A DNA stretch of 5,115 bases from an uncultured Ruminococcus sp. (GTDB lineage: Bacteria; Bacillota; Clostridia; Oscillospirales; Ruminococcaceae), in contig CALESG010000140.1 of the NCBI GenBank assembly GCA_937907215.1, positions 1 through 5,115 on the forward strand, in the 5' to 3' direction. Position numbers and translations under genes: made by a program. Shown here piece after piece: positions 1-5,115 of this stretch. Below the pieces are notes generated by a model, which searched no databases, was not told the DNA's origin, and saw only the letters and a program-made list of their open reading frames with translations. Each line of letters opens with the position of its first letter. Within the stretch, counting starts at the first letter, position 1.

Positions 1-53
1 CATATTTTCGGCATTTTGTGAAGAGGGTGTATTTTCAGTTTTGCGGAATCAGG
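1..53 (+). repeat. left copy of a 53-bp perfect terminal inverted repeat
   Basis: Positions 1-53 are identical, base for base, to the reverse complement of 5062-5114. Identity stops abruptly at 54 (t here, a in the other copy), while the outer end runs into the window edge, so the true repeat may be longer. The TMP frame is open through it but reads PDSAKLKIHPLHKMPKI, unlike the preceding TMP sequence. The next codon is cut by the edge (TG-); if the repeat continues by the one extra base seen at 5115 it would be TGG (Trp) rather than a stop. It could be the terminus of a mobile element, an inversion site or a chimeric junction. Its identity is not recognised. Confidence 0.95.
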
Positions 54-3000
54 TTCTTCTGAAAACTGCTTCATAGCAGTACCAAAAGGAATCAGATCTT
101 TTGCGAAATCAGATAAAGAAGAACCTCCTGTAAACCATGAGGTCAGACCCTCCAAAATATTAGCAGCAGTGAGAATAAGAATGGTGTCAGCAAGAGCTTT
201 TGCACCATCCATCATCGACGGTTTAATATTAGATGCTCCATCGATAAAAGGTTGAACATTTGTCATAAAAGCTGAAAGATCAGAGCCAATTTGTGGGAAT
301 TGACTTGATACACCACTCATAAATCCACCAGCAATGCCTCCGACAAACTTACCTATAGCAGTACCTATACCTTGAAGTAGATTTCCACCTTCACCTATAA
401 GCCATTCGAGTCCAGGAATCTGTGCCAATGCTCCTATGGCTGCTAAAACAAGGGCAAGCTCGGCAATTACAGCACCCATACCGAGTACACCTATCATTGC
501 ACCGGGTGTTAAAGCGGCAACGGCACTTAGAGTAACCATTATAGCTGACAGTAAACCTATACCGGCAATGCCTTGCAGTAATGTTTCAGTGTCAATACCC
601 TTAAGTGCGTTAATAATACCTGAGAAGAATGACATTAGAACACCTACAGCTGCTTGAATCAGATCAGGTAGATTTTTCGCAACGCCTTCAAGAATCCCAA
701 TAAGAAACTGGAAAACAGAATCGACAATAGACGGTGTATACTCTACGAGAGATTTCAGAACTTCATCAATAAGCTTCAAAGCTCCGTCAGCAATGGCAGG
801 TATACATTCAACGAGTACATCAATCAGTGTGAATAATACTTCTTTGAAGGCTTTACCAATAGCTCCTGCACTACCTGCAATGACCTTACAGAATTCTATT
901 ACAGCTTCGCCTATTTTGGCAACAACAGCCGGAATGAGACCTGCAATTCCTGTAATTATGATGGTTAAAGAGGCGACTATAGCAGTTGCTCCGGCTGTTC
1001 CGGCAGCGGCCAACGCTGTTAATCCTAGTGCCAAAGCAGATAAGTCTGCACCTGCAAGTGCTAATCCTGCACCAATACCAAGAACTGCAACTCCCATAAG
1101 AGTAATAGCAGCACTTAAGCCAAGAATAGCAGGAATAAGTGGAGTAAGTACAAGACCTGCTGCACCAATAATGACAAAAGCTCCAGCTAAAGCTATAAGT
1201 CCTTTGGCAATCGCACGCCAACTCATAGCACCGAGAATACTAAGTACTGGAGTTAATATCAAAAGAGCAGACGACGCTACAAGTAATGCAGCAGAACCTC
1301 CCAAAGTACCTTTCATGAGATTCAAACCTATTGCAAGTTCCGCCAAAGCACTTCCCATAACGACAAGACTTTTTTCGATCCGATCGTATGAGAAATTGCC
1401 CATTTTACCCATAGAATGTGCTATTATTTCAAGTGCAGCTCCGACAATAACCAAGCCCGTTCCGATTCTTATCATGTTTTTAGGCATAAAGTTGATCGCA
1501 AGAGTAACAGCTGCTAAAGAGCCAGCCATAGCGGTTAAGCCTCTTCCGATTTTATCCCATTGCATATTTCCAAAGTCACTAACTGCCGAAGCAAATATCT
1601 TCATAGCAGCACTAATAGCAATTAAAGCAATACCTGTAGATATAACATGTTTTACATTTCCTGTAAGTTTTGTAAATCCAGCTATCTCTGCTAATAACAA
1701 ACCTATACCCACAAGACCTTGGTGAATTTGTTCCCATTTCATACTTCCAAAATCTTTGCAAGCAGAAGCTAATATTTTGATAGCTGCCGATAATATAACG
1801 ATTCCGGTTGCTGTTGTTATGGACTTGAGGCTGAATTTGGCAGTGTTCATAAATATAGAAACCTCAACCAGTAAAGTGCCAACGCCAACAAGCCCCTTAG
1901 CAAGCTCATCCCAGCCAAGCTTTGCAAGATCTTTACAAACAGATGCCAGTATTTTGATTGCAGCTGCCAATATAACGATTTGAGTAGCTCCTTTAGAAAA
2001 TTTCTTAGAGTTACTGCTCATAATTTTAGCTACTGCAACCATTATACCACTAAGTGCCGCTACACCAATAAGTCCAGTAGTTAACTGTGTAGCATTTAAA
2101 TTGCCTATTTTCTTTAAAGCTCCCGCAAGAATAAGCACCGCTGTGGCAATACCGAGCATGGCAGCAATGCTTTTTATTACACCTTTCGAATTTCCGCCGA
2201 ATTTATCGAACAGAGTCATAGAAGCCATTAAATCGGCAAATAAAATCGTAATGCCGCCAAGTGCACCATTCAGTTTGTCGCTATCCATCAAAGAAAGAGC
2301 GATAAGAGATGCCGATAGAATTGCTATAGCAGCTGCGATTTTAAGGAGTATTCCAGCTTTAAGCTGAGACTGATAAGCCTTGAAACAATCCTTCACACCA
2401 TCAAGAATGCCAATGAATGATTTTTTAATACTTCCGATATCTTTTATAGCTTTACTGAATCCTCCTACAAACTTAGTGATGCCTGCCGCAATAGCAGCAA
2501 AAGAAATACCGTTTAGTAAATCGATAATTCCGCTGAAATTTGCTTCACCAAGGTTCGATGACAGATAACCGCCGATTTGTCCGAGTGTGTTTACAATACC
2601 ACTCATAATAGTTTTTACAGCGTTCCAGATAGCTTGAATCAATTTCACAAACTGACAGTTAGCAAGCGCTTCTCCCATAGATTCAAATGCAATGACAACA
2701 CCACTTTTCATATTTCCAGCAGCATCACCAACCTGTGACATTCTTTTTTGAACTCGTTCTAAAACATTATGGAACAGTTCAAATCCAGGCATTTTGAATT
2801 TCTTAGCAATATTGGAAATGAAATTCTTTACAGCAGTTGCGGCAGCTTTTATAAAGTCTACAATTTTGCCTAAAACCTTATTGAAAACATCAGTTTTCTC
2901 AATGGTTTCGTCCAGCTTAACAAGCCATTCTCCGAAAGAACCGGTTACACCTAAAATGCTTCCACCAAGTTTACCAACGCCACCAAATAAAGAACCAACA

Positions 3001-4739
3001 GCTTTAAATACTGCTGAGAAAGCTTTTCCAACAATATCAATAACTGCAAACAAACCTTTGAATGTACTTTTAAGATTTTCTGAAGCTGTTTCGCTTAACG
3101 TAAATCGCTCGGTAAGTTTGCGTAGATTTTCTGTAAAATCATATAGCTGCTGTGCAGTTAGGGGAGGGAATATCTCTCGGAATGCTTCCTTGATAGGCTT
3201 GATTATACTCATAAGTCCTTTGGCAGTATTCCAAAGAGCTTGTATCAGATTTTCTCTACCTGACGGACGGAGTATTTTTTCCGTGAACTCGTCCATAGAA
3301 ATGGATCCATCTCTGAGACCTGAATCTAATTTCTCGATTTGTTCAACCATTTCACGAGTATATCCAGCAGTTTTCAGTTCTTCTTCTGACATACCACTCA
3401 TTTTGTCTTTTAGATTATAGACTGCTTGAGAAAGTGTTTCGGAAGATATAATTTCATCTTTCAGTCCTTTTTTTAAGGCATCGCTAAAGCTTTCTGAATC
3501 AGTAACCATTTTATCAAAAGCGTCGCCGTTTTCTCTGGCTACTTCTTGAATAGCATCTATATATCCCGCTTCATCAGCAATGCCCTGATCTAATAATTGT
3601 TTCCAACCAGAACTTAATCCACCGCTTAAAATCTCGTTTCTCGCTTCGGCAGTTTTAGTAATCATGCCGCCTATCGAATCGGATATTTCAGTAAGAAGTT
3701 CTTTTGCCTCTCCAAAATCGCCAATTATAATTTCCCAAGTTTGTGTCCAGCCTGATTGAGCGCTTTCCTGTAATGTATCCCATAACTGAGTAAAGGTTTT
3801 AACCTTGGTTGCAGCATTCTCAGCGGTTTCTGCCATTTTAGCGATTGATTTCGCTTGTTCTTTTGAAAATCCTTGCTGAATCAGGTCGGCTTCAGTATAT
3901 GCTCCGGCAAACTGTTTCAGAGTTTCAGTGAGTACCTCTGTAGTCATCCATTCGCCTTTGGTCAAGGATTCACGAAATGAGCCGTATGTATAGATAGCTT
4001 GCTTTGCTCCGGTTCCTAATAATTCGGAAGTTCGCACAAGAGCATCCTGAAATACTTTACCGCCCATACCGGCATTGACTACGGAGTTCCAGTCCATAAG
4101 CGAAACTTTGCCTGCTGCTAATGCTTGAGAAAGCTGATACATTGCGGTACTTGCTTGTTGAGATGTTGAACCCGAAACAGCCGCCAAGTTGGCTATACCC
4201 TTAATAGAGTCAACGGAAGTTCTCAGATCAACACCAGCTGCTGTAAACGTACCGATGTTACGTGTCATTTCGGTAAAGTTATAGATAGTCTTATCGGCAT
4301 AAGTATTCAGTTCGTCCAATGCCCTATTTACCTGCTGCAAATTTGTACCTTCATGCTCCGTATTTGCAAGTATTGTCTGAACAGCGTTGATTTGAGTTTC
4401 ATATTCCTGAAATCCGGATTTAATAGGTGCTATAGTAAAAGATGATATAAGCTGTTTACCGGTATTAACAACCGAATTTGTAATATTAGCAAGGGCAGTT
4501 ACAGCCATGACCTCTAAAGCAGAGAATTTTAGCTTAACATTTTCAACAGCTGAACCAAGACCGTTCATGTTGATCTTTTTGGCAGCATTATCGATATTCT
4601 CAAAACCTTTTGCTGCTCCGTCCATGTTCAAACTTTTTTTCAGTTTATCTAATGTAGACAGGCTTGTCTGCACATTGCTTTCAAATCGTTTATTGTCGAA
4701 TCGCATCTCAACGACTCTTTCATCGATAGCAGTACTCAT
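1..4739 (-). CDS. phage tail tape measure protein, 3' end missing
   Basis: A tape measure protein sets the length of a phage tail: it lies extended inside the growing tail tube and is later ejected, probably helping DNA cross the host membrane. The frame is open for 1579 codons from ATG 4739 to the window edge. Residues 1-80 look coiled-coil-like (start MSTAIDERVVEMRFDNKRF). Residues 80-420 form the conserved N-terminal domain of clostridial-type TMPs, with AAGKVSLMDWNSVVNAGMGG around W217 and SGWTQTWEIIIGDFG around W331. A conserved linker carries KPIKEAFREIFPPLTAQQLY near residue 521. Residues ~817-1230 are seven degenerate ~60-residue repeats, followed by an Ala/Gly-rich hydrophobic segment and amphipathic helices to ~1390. 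Residues ~1400-1560 (FVGGIAGGFMSG, PFGTAMKQFSE) are still family-like. The last ~17 residues (PDSAKLKIHPLHKMPKI) come from the inverted repeat and look foreign. The start is set by a strong SD and an ATGA overlap with the upstream gene. At ~1.5 angstrom per residue the tail would exceed 230 nm. The family call is firm; the 3' end is not the natural one. Confidence 0.95.
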   Translation of the reverse strand, partial: MSTAIDERVVEMRFDNKRFESNVQTSLSTLDKLKKSLNMDGAAKGFENIDNAAKKINMNGLGSAVENVKLKFSALEVMAVTALANITNSVVNTGKQLISSFTIAPIKSGFQEYETQINAVQTILANTEHEGTNLQQVNRALDELNTYADKTIYNFTEMTRNIGTFTAAGVDLRTSVDSIKGIANLAAVSGSTSQQASTAMYQLSQALAAGKVSLMDWNSVVNAGMGGKVFQDALVRTSELLGTGAKQAIYTYGSFRESLTKGEWMTTEVLTETLKQFAGAYTEADLIQQGFSKEQAKSIAKMAETAENAATKVKTFTQLWDTLQESAQSGWTQTWEIIIGDFGEAKELLTEISDSIGGMITKTAEARNEILSGGLSSGWKQLLDQGIADEAGYIDAIQEVARENGDAFDKMVTDSESFSDALKKGLKDEIISSETLSQAVYNLKDKMSGMSEEELKTAGYTREMVEQIEKLDSGLRDGSISMDEFTEKILRPSGRENLIQALWNTAKGLMSIIKPIKEAFREIFPPLTAQQLYDFTENLRKLTERFTLSETASENLKSTFKGLFAVIDIVGKAFSAVFKAVGSLFGGVGKLGGSILGVTGSFGEWLVKLDETIEKTDVFNKVLGKIVDFIKAAATAVKNFISNIAKKFKMPGFELFHNVLERVQKRMSQVGDAAGNMKSGVVIAFESMGEALANCQFVKLIQAIWNAVKTIMSGIVNTLGQIGGYLSSNLGEANFSGIIDLLNGISFAAIAAGITKFVGGFSKAIKDIGSIKKSFIGILDGVKDCFKAYQSQLKAGILLKIAAAIAILSASLIALSLMDSDKLNGALGGITILFADLMASMTLFDKFGGNSKGVIKSIAAMLGIATAVLILAGALKKIGNLNATQLTTGLIGVAALSGIMVAVAKIMSSNSKKFSKGATQIVILAAAIKILASVCKDLAKLGWDELAKGLVGVGTLLVEVSIFMNTAKFSLKSITTATGIVILSAAIKILASACKDFGSMKWEQIHQGLVGIGLLLAEIAGFTKLTGNVKHVISTGIALIAISAAMKIFASAVSDFGNMQWDKIGRGLTAMAGSLAAVTLAINFMPKNMIRIGTGLVIVGAALEIIAHSMGKMGNFSYDRIEKSLVVMGSALAELAIGLNLMKGTLGGSAALLVASSALLILTPVLSILGAMSWRAIAKGLIALAGAFVIIGAAGLVLTPLIPAILGLSAAITLMGVAVLGIGAGLALAGADLSALALGLTALAAAGTAGATAIVASLTIIITGIAGLIPAVVAKIGEAVIEFCKVIAGSAGAIGKAFKEVLFTLIDVLVECIPAIADGALKLIDEVLKSLVEYTPSIVDSVFQFLIGILEGVAKNLPDLIQAAVGVLMSFFSGIINALKGIDTETLLQGIAGIGLLSAIMVTLSAVAALTPGAMIGVLGMGAVIAELALVLAAIGALAQIPGLEWLIGEGGNLLQGIGTAIGKFVGGIAGGFMSGVSSQFPQIGSDLSAFMTNVQPFIDGASNIKPSMMDGAKALADTILILTAANILEGLTSWFTGGSSLSDFAKDLIPFGTAMKQFSEEPDSAKLKIHPLHKMPKI
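1050..2291 (-). repeat. seven degenerate ~56-63-residue tandem repeats within the tape measure protein
   Basis: Each unit begins with a W-[DE]-x-[IL]-x-x-G-L-type motif, continues with a Gly/Ala hydrophobic stretch and ends with an A-x-x-I-L-A-x-x-x-x-x-x-G-type helix. The key residue (W or its equivalent) falls at codons starting at 2282 (S820), 2093 (A883), 1913 (W943), 1736 (W1002), 1559 (W1061), 1388 (Y1118) and 1220 (W1174), giving spacings of 63, 60, 59, 59, 57 and 56 residues. Examples are WDELAKGLVGVGTLL, WEQIHQGLVGIGLLL, WDKIGRGL and WRAIAKGL. Units three and four also match at DNA level: 1792-1803 and 1969-1980 share AATATAACGATT exactly 177 bp apart. Such arrays are known in TMPs and change tail length by whole units. 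Confidence 0.85.
4736..4739 (-). other. ATGA start/stop overlap between gp10-like and tape measure genes
   Basis: On the minus strand the TMP start ATG (4739-4737) shares two bases with the gp10-like stop TGA (4738-4736). This 4-nt overlap normally allows terminating ribosomes to reinitiate, keeping the two proteins in linked proportion. Confidence 0.9.
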
Positions 4740-5113
4740 GGCTTAGTAACCTCCTTCCATGCTTGATCTGTGATTTTATCAAAAATAGGCTGGATAGCAG
4801 GATTTATGTAATCTCGACCCTGTACCCAGCCGCCGTTACGAGTTCCGTGACCGTATTGCAGAATTATTGCAATTGGAACTCCATTTTGAATATTTGAATT
4901 GTAGAAAGTGATCCTTACTAAATCTTTTTGTTTTATGATTTTGTAGTGCCAAGAATTTGCAGTTTTACCTGAATCAACAGGCGTGGCAGATGCGAGAGCG
5001 GATACACCTTCTTTACCATATTTATCAAGAGTTTCAAGTCTAATGGCTTTTTTAGCATTCTCCTGATTCCGCAAAACTGAAAATACACCCTCTTCACAAA
5101 ATGCCGAAAATAT
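4736..5113 (-). CDS. HK97 gp10-like phage tail/neck protein, 5' end missing
   Basis: Proteins of the HK97 gp10 group are small head-tail joining or tail-completion proteins acting at the neck of siphophage- and myophage-like particles. Counting from the only in-frame start-like codon (TTG 5074, 112 residues), the hallmarks are SATPVDSGKTANSW at 29-42 (the family's TP-x-D/T-G motif), FYNSNIQNGVPIAIILQYGH at 57-76, and GRDYINPAIQPIFDKI at 86-101 (the usual C-terminal PA-hydrophobic helix). The frame has no stop up to the window edge at 5113. Residues encoded upstream of 5062 (IFSAFCEEGVFSVLRNQ) lie in the inverted repeat and do not resemble a normal gp10 N-terminus, so the true first ~25-30 residues are probably missing. 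TTG 5074 has only a weak GAGGG 13 nt upstream, so it is doubtful as a real start. The stop TGA (4738-4736) overlaps the TMP ATG, implying co-translation. Confidence 0.85.
   Translation of the reverse strand: MFSAFCEEGVFSVLRNQENAKKAIRLETLDKYGKEGVSALASATPVDSGKTANSWHYKIIKQKDLVRITFYNSNIQNGVPIAIILQYGHGTRNGGWVQGRDYINPAIQPIFDKITDQAWKEVTKP
4750..4756 (-). promoter_or_regulatory. ribosome binding site of the tape measure gene
   Basis: AAGGAGG on the minus strand, 10 nt before ATG 4739, inside the last codons of the gp10-like gene. It is a near-consensus Shine-Dalgarno sequence and fixes the TMP start. Together with the ATGA overlap at 4736-4739 it implies translational coupling of the two genes. Confidence 0.85.
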
Positions 5114-5114
5114 G
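5062..5114 (-). repeat. right copy of the 53-bp perfect terminal inverted repeat
   Basis: Reverse complement of positions 1-53 with no mismatch. It lies where the N-terminal coding region of the gp10-like gene should be and reads IFSAFCEEGVFSVLRNQ in that gene's frame. Inside (below 5062) the protein is normal gp10-like; outside only the repeat and one further base (5115) are visible. A 53-bp perfect match at opposite ends of a 5-kb window cannot be chance. Confidence 0.95.
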
Positions 5115-5115
5115 G

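Noticed and set aside
886..1221. Minus-strand 111-codon frame rich in Cys, Ser, Tyr and Arg
   Set aside because: Out-of-frame shadow within the tape measure gene. Its composition is that of a shifted Ala/Gly/Ile coding repeat.
886..1500. Possible membrane or holin-like protein because of strong hydrophobic stretches
   Set aside because: The stretches are in frame with the tape measure protein, where internal hydrophobic segments are normal.
793..1725. Plus-strand 310-codon open frame rich in Ala, Ile and Pro
   Set aside because: It lies antisense to the Ala/Gly/Ile/Leu-rich part of the tape measure gene, whose codon composition keeps the complementary frame open. It has no ribosome site and no recognisable domain.
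1050..2291. CRISPR-like periodic array
   Set aside because: The period is a multiple of three and the units are coding, degenerate and continuous with no spacers. They are protein repeats.
2794..3420. Plus-strand 208-codon frame, and similar plus-strand frames at 436-657, 1756-1983, 2101-2367, 2380-2568 and 4507-4746
   Set aside because: All are antisense to a continuous, convincing tape measure frame. None has a ribosome site or a family-like protein.
1..5115. Linear replicon with terminal inverted repeats (tectivirus/phi29 style)
   Set aside because: Only two truncated structural genes lie between the repeats and no replication, packaging or terminal-protein gene is present. Both outer genes are cut by the repeats.

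Overview
The window is a piece of a tailed-phage (or prophage) structural module, read entirely from the minus strand. It carries two genes. An HK97-gp10-like minor tail/neck protein (4736-5113, 5' end missing) is followed, through an ATGA start/stop overlap, by a very long tape measure protein (TMP; 4739 down to 1, 3' end missing, 1579 codons visible). The protein style and the strong AAGGAGG ribosome site suggest a phage of a Gram-positive gut-type host (Clostridia/Lachnospiraceae-Ruminococcaceae-like). That host call is an inference, since no host gene is present. No integrase, toxin, defence or RNA gene is visible, and there is no noncoding stretch longer than the overlap region.

Right to left: 5062-5114 is a 53-bp sequence that is also present, perfectly inverted, at 1-53. 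4736-5062 is the body of the gp10-like protein, including the end of the gene with the TMP ribosome site. 4739-3700 is the conserved N-terminal TMP domain. About 3700-2400 is the helical linker region. About 2290-1050 is an array of seven degenerate ~56-63-residue repeats inside the TMP. About 1050-54 is an alanine/glycine-rich hydrophobic and amphipathic region.

The most unusual thing is the pair of 53-bp terminal inverted repeats. Both phage proteins lose their family-like sequence exactly where the repeat begins, although both reading frames stay formally open through it. The phage DNA therefore seems to be cut on both sides by the same sequence in opposite orientation. Possible causes are two inverted copies of a mobile element whose ends lie at the window edges, an invertible segment, an IR-bounded transposable unit, or an assembly/amplification chimera. 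The sequence alone does not decide between these. No complete new system can be claimed from it.
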